Made by a program: the position numbers and the translations under genes. The notes beneath the pieces were generated by a model. The model did not search any database, was not told the DNA's origin, and saw only the letters and a program-made list of their open reading frames with translations. A DNA stretch of 64,000 nucleotides from Myxococcus dinghuensis (GTDB lineage Bacteria; Myxococcota; Myxococcia; Myxococcales; Myxococcaceae): contig NZ_JAKCFB010000037.1 in the NCBI RefSeq assembly GCF_024198235.1, positions 1 to 64,000 of the forward strand. The letters run 5' to 3'. Positions 7,764 to 15,768 of this stretch are shown here, piece by piece. Position 1 is the stretch's first letter, and each line of letters starts with the position of its first letter.

Positions 7764-9584
7764 GTGAACCCTCGCTACCGGCTCGTCAGGCCCCTCGCGT
7801 CCGGAGGCATGGCGGAGCTCTTCCTCGGCGTCGCCCGCGCCGCCGAGGGCTTCGAGCGCGTCGTCGCCATCAAGCGTGTGCTGCCCCACCTGGCGCGCGA
7901 GCCCGACATCGCGCGCATGTTCCTGGCCGAGGCCCGGCTCGCCACGCACCTGCAGCACCAGAACATCGCGACCGTCCACGACGTGGCCCAGGGCCCCGAG
8001 GGGCTCTTCCTGGTGATGGAGCTGGTGGACGGCTGGGACCTGGGCGTGCTGCTGCGCGCGGCCACGCGCCAGGGGCACCGCTTCCCGCCCCACCTGGCGA
8101 CCTTCATCACCCTCCAGACGCTGGCCGGGCTCCACCACGCCTACCGCAAGCGCGTCGACGGGCAACCGCTGCTGATGGCGCACCGGGACGTGTCCCCGTC
8201 CAACATCCTCGTGTCGCGCGAGGGTGAGGTGAAGGTGACGGACTTCGGCATCGCCCGGCTGAGCGGCCTGTCCCACACCGAGCCGGGCCTCTTCAAGGGC
8301 AAGGAGGCCTACACCGCGCCGGAGGTCCTCGAGGGAGCGCCCGCCACCGCGCAGAGCGACCAGTTCTCGCTGGGCCTCGTCTTCCACGAGCTGCTCACCG
8401 GGCGGCACCCGTTCGCCTCCGCCTCGCCGGACGCGCACGCCATCTCCCTGGCCATCCTCACCCAGGCCCCCGCGCCGTTCCCCCCCGATGTCCCCGCCCC
8501 CCTGGCCACCGCCGTCCAGCGCATGCTGGCGCGCGCGCCCGAGCACCGATTCCCCTCGACGGAGTGGCTCGCGGAGGTGCTGGCGCGATGGCTCGCCCAG
8601 TCCGGCGAGCCCGCGAGCACGCACACCCTCGCCGCGTTCCTCGAGTCGCTGGGGCTTCCCCCCACGTTCAAGGAAGTGGGTGATGGCGAGGGAGACGCCC
8701 CGGCCCGCGCGCCAGCTCCGCCATACGGACATGAAGCCGCGCCGGGCCTCGCGGTGGACGTGGACGAGCCGTTCGACATCCCGGGCACCGAGCTGAGCGC
8801 GAGCGGACGACTCGTTCAGCGCTGTGCCCGCTGCGGCACGCCTCGCTCCGGTTCGAATGCGCCGTGCGCCGCGTGCGGCACCGTGGCCAGCGGCGCGGTC
8901 CCACACGTTGCCCGAGGTGCGCGTTCCCAAGCACAGGCAGACACGTCCCCGAGCGCATCGAACGGCCCCCAGGCGCCTCTCCCCTGGAACACGGAGCGCT
9001 TCGCGGCCTTCGGGCCTCGGGAGACCGTCCCGGCGCGCGCGGGGGCCGGCCTCGCCTCCCCCGGGGGACAGGCCCTTTCAGACCTGCCCGCCTCACCGAC
9101 CCTCTCCCTGGCGGACAGCGTGGCGGCGATGGCCGCTCACAGCACCGCGCCGAGCGTGTCGAGCGCCGGCGCGGATGACCTCCAACTGGAGGAGCGCGCG
9201 CCCCGACCCGAGAGCGACTGGGACGCGCCCGTGTCCACGCGACGCCCCTGGGGACGATACGCCGTCGCGCTGCTCGGCGTGGCGTTGGCCGTTGGGGGGA
9301 GCGTGTGGCTCTGGCCTCACCGCCACACCGTGTCGGGGCGGTTGATGGCCTCCATGGACCGCCCCATGGCGATGGCGGCCCCCGTGCTCATGCTGCTGAG
9401 CGAGCCCACCGGCGCGACCGTCCTCGTCGACGGCAAGTCCGTGGGCACGACGCCGCTCGCGCTCGACAACCTCTACCCCGAGGGCACCGTCCCCGTGCAG
9501 GTGAAGCTCAAGGGCTACCGCACGTGGCAGGGGACCTTCCCGGGCGGACAGGCCACGCGGCTCGAGGTGAAGCTCCAGCGCTGA
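7764..9584 (+). CDS. membrane Ser/Thr protein kinase with PEGA domain
   Basis: A 606-residue Hanks-type kinase. The catalytic domain spans about 6-270: glycine loop ASGGMAELFLG, invariant Lys K37 (AIKR), HRDVSPSN with D142, DFG at D160 and the APE motif in YTAPEVLEG, so it should be active. A CxxC-x9-CxxC zinc-ribbon-like motif lies near 353 (CARCGTPRSG), followed by a long low-complexity linker, one TM helix near 500-518 (YAVALLGVALAVGGSVWLW) and a C-terminal PEGA domain (PTGATVLVDGKSVGTTPLAL, PVQVKLKGYRTW). The kinase is cytoplasmic with an external PEGA sensor. The GTG start is 22 bases after the DUF971 gene. Confidence 0.92.
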   Translation: MNPRYRLVRPLASGGMAELFLGVARAAEGFERVVAIKRVLPHLAREPDIARMFLAEARLATHLQHQNIATVHDVAQGPEGLFLVMELVDGWDLGVLLRAATRQGHRFPPHLATFITLQTLAGLHHAYRKRVDGQPLLMAHRDVSPSNILVSREGEVKVTDFGIARLSGLSHTEPGLFKGKEAYTAPEVLEGAPATAQSDQFSLGLVFHELLTGRHPFASASPDAHAISLAILTQAPAPFPPDVPAPLATAVQRMLARAPEHRFPSTEWLAEVLARWLAQSGEPASTHTLAAFLESLGLPPTFKEVGDGEGDAPARAPAPPYGHEAAPGLAVDVDEPFDIPGTELSASGRLVQRCARCGTPRSGSNAPCAACGTVASGAVPHVARGARSQAQADTSPSASNGPQAPLPWNTERFAAFGPRETVPARAGAGLASPGGQALSDLPASPTLSLADSVAAMAAHSTAPSVSSAGADDLQLEERAPRPESDWDAPVSTRRPWGRYAVALLGVALAVGGSVWLWPHRHTVSGRLMASMDRPMAMAAPVLMLLSEPTGATVLVDGKSVGTTPLALDNLYPEGTVPVQVKLKGYRTWQGTFPGGQATRLEVKLQR

Positions 9585-9585
9585 G

Positions 9586-9617
9586 CCGCGAGGCCCCCTC
9601 GAGGAAGGGGCCGCGGC
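9586..9617. terminator. GC hairpin between convergent kinase and sspB genes
   Basis: CCGCGAGGCCCC (9586-9597) pairs with GGGGCCGCGG, with a two-base bulge, starting two bases after the kinase stop codon. No T-run follows on either strand. It sits between two convergent genes and is a plausible bidirectional terminator. Confidence 0.5.
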
Positions 9618-9653
9618 GCCAGGGACATCCGGCGCGGAGGGGAACGCCGCGCC

Positions 9654-10190
9654 TCACTTCACGAGGCGCAGGTGGCCTCGACGGGGCGGAGGCGAGTCGT
9701 CCTTCGGCCCCTCGGGAGGGACCTCCGGCGGAGGCGGCGCGGACGGCGCCTCGTCGTGGGGCTCGCAGGGGACCTCGCGCAGCATCGTGCGGGGCCGCTC
9801 GCCGGCGGCCGCGGGCACCGGGGTGGGCGCCGGCTGCGGCGCGGGACGCGCGCCCGGGGCCTGCTGCAGCAGCTCCGGTGGCATGTCCTCCAGGTACATC
9901 CACGACTCCTTCGTCACGTGGCTGGCGATGGCGAACAGCGCCGACCACGGCACCGCGACCTTGAAGCGCGAGCCGGAGAAGCTCAGCGTGCTGCGCACGC
10001 CCCACTCCCCCACCGTGAGGTCGGGTGGGTCGAAGCGATAGGAGAGGTTCAGGCGCAGGTGCGACTCATTCCGGAGGGAAGCGGGAACGAGCACGCCGGG
10101 CCGGCGCGCATCCAGGTGGATCATCACCATCCCCTGGTCCAGCGCGGCCAACAGCCGCTCTTTCTTGTCGAGATCCTTCTTGTCGTCCAT
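9654..10190 (-). CDS. sspB: ClpXP adaptor SspB
   Basis: SspB delivers ssrA-tagged proteins to ClpXP. The 178-residue product starts with an SspB core (MDDKKDLDKKERLLAALDQG, MIHLDARRPGVLVPASLRNE, LRLNLSYRFDPPDLTVGEWG, VRSTLSFSGSRFKVAVPWSA, FAIASHVTKESWMYLEDMP). It has a Pro/Ala-rich linker from about 115 and a basic C-terminal peptide (RRGHLRLVK) resembling the ClpX-binding tail. It lies 36 bases downstream of smpB on the same strand, placing both halves of the ssrA-tag pathway side by side. Confidence 0.88.
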   Translation of the reverse strand: MDDKKDLDKKERLLAALDQGMVMIHLDARRPGVLVPASLRNESHLRLNLSYRFDPPDLTVGEWGVRSTLSFSGSRFKVAVPWSALFAIASHVTKESWMYLEDMPPELLQQAPGARPAPQPAPTPVPAAAGERPRTMLREVPCEPHDEAPSAPPPPEVPPEGPKDDSPPPRRGHLRLVK

Positions 10191-10226
10191 CCGCGTTCCC
10201 GCGAGGAGCGCCAGGCCACTCGCCGC

Positions 10227-10715
10227 TCAACGGCGACGCATGGCCCGGTCCATCTCCCGCTTCGTCTCCCGCTCCTTGATGTCGTGGCGCCGGTCTTCGT
10301 GCGTCTTGCCCCGGCAGAGCCCGAGCTCCACCTTGGCGCGCCCCTTCTTGAAATACAGCAGCAGCGGGATGATGGAATACCCGCGTTCCCGCACCTTGGT
10401 GGTCCACCGGTCGATTTCCGCCCGGTGCATCAACAGCTTCCGGCCCCGGGTGGGCAGGTGGTCGAACACGCTGGCGGCGCGGTAGGAGCCGATGTGGGCA
10501 TTGAGCAGGAACAGCTCACTGCCCTTGGGGAGCGCATAGGCGTCCGAGAGGTTGGCCACCCCTTCTCGCAGCGACTTCACCTCGCTCCCCGTGAGCTCCA
10601 GACCCGCCTCCAGCTTCTCGTCGACGGTGTAGTCGAAGCGCGCACGCCGGTTCTCGGCGATGACCCTCACGCCGGACTCTCCGCCCGGTCCCTTCGACTT
10701 TCCACCCGATGCCAT
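10227..10715 (-). CDS. smpB: SsrA-binding protein SmpB
   Basis: SmpB brings tmRNA to stalled ribosomes for trans-translation. The 162-residue protein shows the canonical motifs: AENRRARFDYTVDEKLEAGL, LTGSEVKSLREGVANLSDAY, the oligonucleotide-binding strands, KKGRAKVELGLCRGKTHEDR and the basic C-terminal helix ERETKREMDRAMRRR that enters the ribosome. The ATG at 10715 (MASGGKSKG) was chosen over upstream in-frame codons that run back into panC. It begins 16 bases after the panC stop and is followed by sspB. Confidence 0.96.
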   Translation of the reverse strand: MASGGKSKGPGGESGVRVIAENRRARFDYTVDEKLEAGLELTGSEVKSLREGVANLSDAYALPKGSELFLLNAHIGSYRAASVFDHLPTRGRKLLMHRAEIDRWTTKVRERGYSIIPLLLYFKKGRAKVELGLCRGKTHEDRRHDIKERETKREMDRAMRRR

Positions 10716-10731
10716 ACGTGTCCTGGGTCTC

Positions 10732-11586
10732 CTAACCGCCGAGTTGCATGTTGTCGATGAGGCGTGTGGCGCCGCTGAAGGCAGCCACCAGCAGGCGCGC
10801 CGCCTGCCCGGGAGCCACCGAGGCGAGCGGGGTGAGCCGCTCCGCGTCGACCAGCTCCACATAGTCCTCGCGAAGTCCCGCCTGCGACAGCTCGTGTCGG
10901 ACGGCGCCCACCAACGCCTGGGCGTCCCGGGTCCCTCCTTGGAGCAGCATCACCGCGGCGCGCAGCCCCCGAGAGAGCGAGAGCGCCCGCTGCCGTTCCT
11001 CGGCGGACAGGTAGGCATTCCGGCTGCTCATCGCCAGACCGTCGGCCTCGCGAATCGTCGGCATCCCGACGATTTCCGCGCCCAGGTGCAGGTCCCGGTT
11101 GAGGGCGCGGATGACCTGGAGCTGCTGGTAGTCCTTCTCCCCGAAGAGGGCCACGTCGGGCCGGAAGAGGGACAGGAGCTGGGTGACGATGGTGGCCACG
11201 CCCCGGAAGTGGCCGGGACGCCGGGCGCCGCACAGCCCCTGGCTCACCTCCGTCACCTCCACGTACGTCTGGTAGCCAGAGGGGTACATCACCTCCGGCG
11301 TGGGCGCGAAGACGGCCTCGGCGCCCGCGGAGGCGCACTTGGCCAGGTCCCCCTCGAAGTCGCGCGGGTAGCGCGACAGGTCCTCCCGGGGACCGAACTG
11401 GGTGGGGTTGACGAAGATGGAAGCCGCCACCGCGTCCACACGACGGCGCCCCTCGCGGATGAGCGAGAGGTGCCCTTCGTGCAGGTACCCCATGGTGGGC
11501 ACCAGCGCGAGCCGGCGCCCCTCACGGCGCAAGCCCGTCGCCCACGCCTTCACTTCCTCCACACTGCGCAGGACGACGGGCGCCAT
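10732..11586 (-). CDS. panC: pantothenate synthetase PanC
   Basis: Condenses pantoate and beta-alanine with ATP to give pantothenate, the coenzyme A precursor. The 284-residue protein has the nucleotidyl-transferase signatures PTMGYLHEGHLSLIREG (HxGH-type site), the pantoate-binding region, GEKDYQQLQVIRALNRDLHL, and SSRNAYLSAEERQRA (KMSKS-equivalent). The ATG lies two bases after the panB stop codon, so panB and panC are co-transcribed and probably coupled. Confidence 0.96.
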   Translation of the reverse strand: MAPVVLRSVEEVKAWATGLRREGRRLALVPTMGYLHEGHLSLIREGRRRVDAVAASIFVNPTQFGPREDLSRYPRDFEGDLAKCASAGAEAVFAPTPEVMYPSGYQTYVEVTEVSQGLCGARRPGHFRGVATIVTQLLSLFRPDVALFGEKDYQQLQVIRALNRDLHLGAEIVGMPTIREADGLAMSSRNAYLSAEERQRALSLSRGLRAAVMLLQGGTRDAQALVGAVRHELSQAGLREDYVELVDAERLTPLASVAPGQAARLLVAAFSGATRLIDNMQLGG

Positions 11587-11588
11587 GC

Positions 11589-12506
11589 TCAGACCGGAAT
11601 CCCGTAGATGGGGCCGACCTTCTCCTTCTCACCCTCGGCCGCGGCCTCCGGCGCGGGGAGCTTGGCCCCCCCCTCCGGCGTCAGCAGGCGGATGCCCTTG
11701 GTCGCCTTGAAGGAGTGGTCCTCGTCCGGGAACACGCCGTCGCGGACCTCGGAGAAGTACGCGCCCGCCGCGTCGGTGATGGCGCCGTGCAGGTTGGCGA
11801 AGCGCTTGACGAACTTCGGCTTGAAGTCCGGGTTCATGCCCAGCAGGTCGTAGCAGACCAGCACCTGCCCGTCGCAGTGACGCCCCGCGCCGATGCCGAT
11901 GGTGGGGATGCTCAGGCTCTGGGTGATGGTGCGCGCCAGCTCCAGCGGCACGCCCTCGAGCACCAGCGCGTAGGCCCCGGCGGCCTCCAGGGCGAGCGCG
12001 TCGTCGAGAATCTTGCGCGCCTGCTCCTCGTCACGGCCCTGGACGACGTAGCCGCCCATCTTGTGCACCGACTGGGGCGTCAGGCCCAGGTGCCCCATGA
12101 CGGGGATGCTCGCGCGGACGATGGCCCGCACCGTGTCCGCGAACTCGGCGCCACCCTCCAGCTTCACGCTTCCGGCGCCGCCCTCGCTCACCAGGCGACC
12201 CGCGTTGCGCACCGCATCCTGGACGGAGACCTGGTAGCTCATGAACGGCAGGTCCGCCACGACGTGGGCCCGGCGCGAACCGCGGGCGACCATGGCCGTG
12301 TGGTAGACCATCTGGTCCATCGTCACCGGGAGCGTGGATTCGTGGCCCTGGATGACCATGCCCAGCGAGTCCCCCACGAGCAGGACGTCCGCCCCCGACT
12401 GGTCGAGGATGTGGGCGAACGTGGCGTCGTAGGCAGTGACCATGCAGATCTTCTGACCGATCTGCTTGAAGCGCTTCAGCGTGTGGATGGTGACCTTGTC
12501 CTTCAC
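11589..12506 (-). CDS. panB: 3-methyl-2-oxobutanoate hydroxymethyltransferase PanB
   Basis: Transfers a hydroxymethyl group from methylene-tetrahydrofolate to ketoisovalerate, the first step of pantothenate synthesis. Motifs include [40 protein letters not shown] with the metal-binding Asp, [17 protein letters not shown] with the catalytic Glu, and [20 protein letters not shown]. The 305-residue length is slightly above the family average because of an Ala/Glu-rich C-terminal tail. The GTG start has a strong AGGAGGTG Shine-Dalgarno. The gene is followed directly by panC. Confidence 0.96.
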   Translation of the reverse strand: MKDKVTIHTLKRFKQIGQKICMVTAYDATFAHILDQSGADVLLVGDSLGMVIQGHESTLPVTMDQMVYHTAMVARGSRRAHVVADLPFMSYQVSVQDAVRNAGRLVSEGGAGSVKLEGGAEFADTVRAIVRASIPVMGHLGLTPQSVHKMGGYVVQGRDEEQARKILDDALALEAAGAYALVLEGVPLELARTITQSLSIPTIGIGAGRHCDGQVLVCYDLLGMNPDFKPKFVKRFANLHGAITDAAGAYFSEVRDGVFPDEDHSFKATKGIRLLTPEGGAKLPAPEAAAEGEKEKVGPIYGIPV

Positions 12507-12670
12507 GGTTCACCTCCTGAGGGTAAGGGTGGAACGGCATCGCCGGTCCCATGCCCCTCGCCGTCCCCTGCCGGGGATCGCCGGAGGCCATGCGACCGAC
12601 GCCCGCACTCTAACGCCCTCGCGACGCGCATGGGGCGACTTCGAGCGGACGACCCGCCAGGAGCCTGGAA

Positions 12671-13315
12671 TCAGGCCCGGCGGGACCCCTTCGGCACGTA
12701 GTGCTGGACCCCGGACGTCGCCTTCGAGATGGCCGTCAGCAGGTCTTCCCGATCTGCCTCGTTGTTCACGAAGTCGATGTCGGAGGTGTCCACCACGAGG
12801 AGGGGGGTCTCCGTGTAGTGGGAGAAGAAGGTGTTGTACGCGTGGACGAGCCCCTCCAGATACGCGGAGTCGAACTTGCGCTCGAACTCGCGGCCGCGCT
12901 TCTTGATGCGCGACAGGAGCACGTCGAGGCGGGCCTGGAGGTAGACGACGACGTCCGGCTTGGTGACGCGGGGCCCGAGCGCCTCGAAGACGCGCTCGTA
13001 GAGGGCCAGCTCGTGGGCGTCGAGGTTGAGGTGGGCGAAGATGCGGTCCTTGGCGAACAGGTAGTCGCTGACCGTGACGGAGCGGAAGAGGTCCTGCTGG
13101 AACAGCTCCTGCTGCTGCCGGAAGCGCGACAGGAGGAAGAAGATCTGCGTCTGGAACGCGAACTTCTGCCGGTCCGTGTAGAAGCTGGAGAGGAACGGGT
13201 TCTCCTCCACCACCTCCAGGACGCGCCGGGCACTCAGGCGCTCGGAGAGGATGTTGGAGAGAGACGTCTTGCCCACGCCGATGGGCCCCTCGACCACGAT
13301 GTAGCGGTAGTCCAT
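12671..13315 (-). CDS. deoxynucleoside kinase (dGK/dAK family)
   Basis: A 214-residue cytosolic salvage kinase that phosphorylates deoxynucleosides with ATP. The N-terminus MDYRYIVVEGPIGVGKTSLS carries the P-loop GPIGVGKT; further signatures are EENPFLSSFYTDRQKFAFQT, VSDYLFAKDRIFA, and the LID-type arginines in IKKRGREFERKFD. Substrate (dA, dG or dC) cannot be read from the sequence. The ATG at 13315, with GGGAGG 9-10 bases upstream, was chosen over an open frame to 13486. It lies 164 bases upstream of panB on the same strand. Confidence 0.88.
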   Translation of the reverse strand: MDYRYIVVEGPIGVGKTSLSNILSERLSARRVLEVVEENPFLSSFYTDRQKFAFQTQIFFLLSRFRQQQELFQQDLFRSVTVSDYLFAKDRIFAHLNLDAHELALYERVFEALGPRVTKPDVVVYLQARLDVLLSRIKKRGREFERKFDSAYLEGLVHAYNTFFSHYTETPLLVVDTSDIDFVNNEADREDLLTAISKATSGVQHYVPKGSRRA

Positions 13316-13538
13316 CCGCCGAGGCCTCCCGACCCGGAATGCACAGTGCGACCCGCCGCGCGCGTTCGTGTCGCGCGGCCTCGCGGACGCGCGGATAACA
13401 CAACATGGACCGCGCGCGTCCGGCAATTTTCCACGGACCTCCCGGGACGTGAAACCCCAGGGCTCGCTTGACGCTCCGGAGGGCATCCCCTACGGTCCGC
13501 CGCGATTCCATGGCGTGTGCGCGGGGTGGTCTCCGGAC

Positions 13539-13817
13539 ATGAGCGGCAGGCAGCGGGTGAAGACGGTGGTGCGCCTCGAAGAGGCCCGCCAGAGCACCAC
13601 GCCCAAGGCGCCGGCCGCACCCGTCGTGGAGCCGGACCCGCTCTATGGCGTGGTCCTCCTCAAGACGGCCCTCGAGCTCAAGCGTCGCAAGGACGGCACC
13701 GTGGACGACATCCTCCGCGGCGTGCTCGCCCGGATGCGCATCCCGGAGGCGGAGTTCCGCGCCTACCTGGAGCAGCAGGGTGGGCTGCTCCAGGCGCTCG
13801 GGCAGCGCGGCCGGTAG
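13539..13817 (+). CDS. small protein of unknown function
   Basis: A 92-residue protein I do not recognise. It starts MSGRQRVKTVVRLEEARQST, continues with a Pro/Ala linker, and has a probable helical half (LYGVVLLKTALELKRRKDGT, VDDILRGVLARMRIPEAEF, RAYLEQQGGLLQALGQRGR). It has no signal peptide or TM segment and is rich in Arg and Lys. Third-position GC and the helical second half suggest that it is real. It is divergent from the deoxynucleoside kinase gene (223 bases) and convergent with rsmA (18 bases). Confidence 0.65.
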   Translation: MSGRQRVKTVVRLEEARQSTTPKAPAAPVVEPDPLYGVVLLKTALELKRRKDGTVDDILRGVLARMRIPEAEFRAYLEQQGGLLQALGQRGR

Positions 13818-13835
13818 GGCCCGCGCGCCCCTCCC

Positions 13836-14708
13836 CTACTCCTCCGCGTCCTCCGTCCGGGCCTCCGGCGCGGGCGCGCCCGGCACCACGGAACCGAGCG
13901 CGCGCTCGATGGCGGCGAACTCCTCCGGCGCGAGCGTCTCCGCGCGGCGCTGCGGGTCGATGCCCGCCGTCTCCAGCGCGGCGAGCAGCACGTCCGGCGG
14001 CGCCAGCGTCTTGTCGGACTTGAGGGAGTTGAGCAGCGTCTTGCGGCGCTGGGCGAACGACGCCTTCACGACGCGGGTGAAGCGCGCCTCGTCGACGATG
14101 GGCGCGCGCGGCGCGGCGCGGCGGGTGAGCGACAGCACCGCGGAGTCCACCTTCGGCGGCGGGTGGAAGCGCCACGCCTCCAGCGTGAGGACGTTCTCCG
14201 CGTCGAAGTGCAGGCCGAGCAGCACCGTGAGCAGGCCGTAGTCGCGCGAGCCCGGCGCAGCGGCCAGCCGCTCCACGACCTCCTTCTGGAGCGTGAACAC
14301 CGCGCGCGAGACGTGCGCGCGCTGCTCCAGCACCCGGAAGAGGATGGGGCTCGTCAGGTGGTACGGCAGGTTGCCCGCGACGGCGACGTCGGGCGCGCCC
14401 GCGACCTGCGCGAAGTCCACGGTGGCCGCGTTGCCGGCCACCACGCGCACGCCGGGGATGGCCTCCTTCTCCAGCACCGTCACCATGTCCCGGTCGCGCT
14501 CCACCGCGGTGACGCGGGCGCCGGTGGCGGCGAGGAAGCGCGTCAGGTGGCCCAGGCCGGGGCCCAGCTCCACCACGGGCTCGCCCTCGCGCAGGTGCAG
14601 CGCGTCCGCGATGGCCTCCAGCGCGTCCTCGTCCCCGAGGAAGTTCTGGCCCCAACTGTACTTGGCGCGCAGGCCGTGCCGCTTGAGGATGTCTCTTGGC
14701 GATTCCAC
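13836..14708 (-). CDS. rsmA: 16S rRNA dimethyladenosine transferase RsmA (KsgA)
   Basis: Dimethylates A1518/A1519 of 16S rRNA late in 30S assembly. Motifs: SPRDILKRHGLRAKYSWGQN, NFLGD, the SAM-binding VVELGPGLGHLTRFLA, and the catalytic NLPYHLTSPILFR. The C-terminal domain KASFAQRRKTLLNSLKSDKT is typical. The GTG at 14708 was preferred because GAGGGA lies 6-7 bases upstream and the product begins at the family start (VESPRDILKRHG). An alternative GTG at 14726 overlaps the tsaD stop as GTGA. Either way it is coupled to tsaD. Confidence 0.95.
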   Translation of the reverse strand: MESPRDILKRHGLRAKYSWGQNFLGDEDALEAIADALHLREGEPVVELGPGLGHLTRFLAATGARVTAVERDRDMVTVLEKEAIPGVRVVAGNAATVDFAQVAGAPDVAVAGNLPYHLTSPILFRVLEQRAHVSRAVFTLQKEVVERLAAAPGSRDYGLLTVLLGLHFDAENVLTLEAWRFHPPPKVDSAVLSLTRRAAPRAPIVDEARFTRVVKASFAQRRKTLLNSLKSDKTLAPPDVLLAALETAGIDPQRRAETLAPEEFAAIERALGSVVPGAPAPEARTEDAEE

Positions 14709-14722
14709 CGGATGTCCCTCGC

Positions 14723-15718
14723 TCACATGCGCCACGCGGGGTCCGCCGCCAGGCGGAAGTCCCCACGAAGGCCCCGTCGCCACGCCTCATACCCCGCCAC
14801 GGCGATCATCGCGCCATTGTCCGTGCACAACCGCACGGGCGGCAGGAACATCCGCAGCCCCCGCTCCTCCGCGCGCTGCTTGCACAGCGCCCGCAGCCGG
14901 GAGTTGGCCGCCACGCCGCCGCACAGCACCAGGTGCTTGTGGCCCAGCCGGCGCGCGGCGGCGACGAGCTTCTTGGACAGCACGTCCGCCACCGCCTCCT
15001 GGAAGGACGCGCACAGGTCCGACAGCGCCTGCCCCTGCGGCACGCCGTGCTTCTGCACGTGGTGCAGCACCGCCGTCTTCAGGCCGGAGAAGGACACGTC
15101 GAAGTTGTCGCCCGGCAGCGCGCGAGGGAACCGGATGGCCTCCGGGTCCCCCTGCTGCGCCAACTGGTCGATGGGCAACCCGCCGGGGTACGGCAGCCCG
15201 AGGATGCGCGCCGTCTTGTCGTACGCCTCGCCGGCCGCGTCGTCGCGGGTGCTGCCCACCAGCCGGTACTGACCGAAGGCCTTCACCTCGTAGAGGCTGG
15301 TGTGGCCCCCGGAGACCACCAGCCCCAGGAACGGCGGCTCCGGCGCGTCCTCCAGCAGGCGGATGGCCAGCAGGTGGCCCTCCAGGTGGTTGGCGCCGAC
15401 GAAGGGCTTGCCGGTGGCGAGGCTCAGCCCCTTGGCCACCTGCAGCCCCACGAGCAGCGCGCCGATGAGGCCGGGGCCGGACGTGACGGCGATGAGGTCG
15501 ATGTCGTCGAGCGTCTTGCCCGCGCGTGACAGGGCTTCGTGGACGACCGGCATCACCTGGACGATGTGGTTGCGGGAGGCCAGCTCCGGCACCACCCCGC
15601 CCCAGCGACGGTGGATGTCCACCTGGGTGGAGACGACGTCCGACAGCGCGCGACGGCCGTCCTCGACGACGGCGGCGGCGGTCTCATCACAGGAGGTTTC
15701 CAGACCGAGGACGAGCAA
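14723..15718 (-). CDS. tsaD: tRNA threonylcarbamoyladenosine biosynthesis protein TsaD
   Basis: Catalytic subunit for t6A37 formation on ANN-decoding tRNAs. The 331-residue protein matches the Kae1/TsaD family: LVLGLETSCDETAAAVVEDG, ELASRNHIVQVMPVVHEAL, the metal-binding HLEGHLLA, GLVVSGGHTSLYEV, and LCGGVAANSRLRALCKQ. Start is TTG at 15718, giving the conserved MLVLGLETSCD N-terminus. Its stop overlaps or abuts rsmA. Upstream lies the DUF4388/TPR gene, separated by a hairpin. Confidence 0.95.
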   Translation of the reverse strand: MLVLGLETSCDETAAAVVEDGRRALSDVVSTQVDIHRRWGGVVPELASRNHIVQVMPVVHEALSRAGKTLDDIDLIAVTSGPGLIGALLVGLQVAKGLSLATGKPFVGANHLEGHLLAIRLLEDAPEPPFLGLVVSGGHTSLYEVKAFGQYRLVGSTRDDAAGEAYDKTARILGLPYPGGLPIDQLAQQGDPEAIRFPRALPGDNFDVSFSGLKTAVLHHVQKHGVPQGQALSDLCASFQEAVADVLSKKLVAAARRLGHKHLVLCGGVAANSRLRALCKQRAEERGLRMFLPPVRLCTDNGAMIAVAGYEAWRRGLRGDFRLAADPAWRM

Positions 15719-15746
15719 GGCGACTCACTTCACTTCCAGAGACGGG

Positions 15747-15762
15747 GGCGGACCGCTCCGCC
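15747..15762. terminator. hairpin between DUF4388/TPR gene and tsaD
   Basis: GGCGGA (15747-15752) and TCCGCC (15757-15762) form a perfect stem with loop CCGC, a few bases after the stop of the receiver-DUF4388-TPR gene on the minus strand. There is no T-run. It could attenuate read-through into tsaD. Confidence 0.35.
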
Positions 15763-15768
15763 GCCTGC

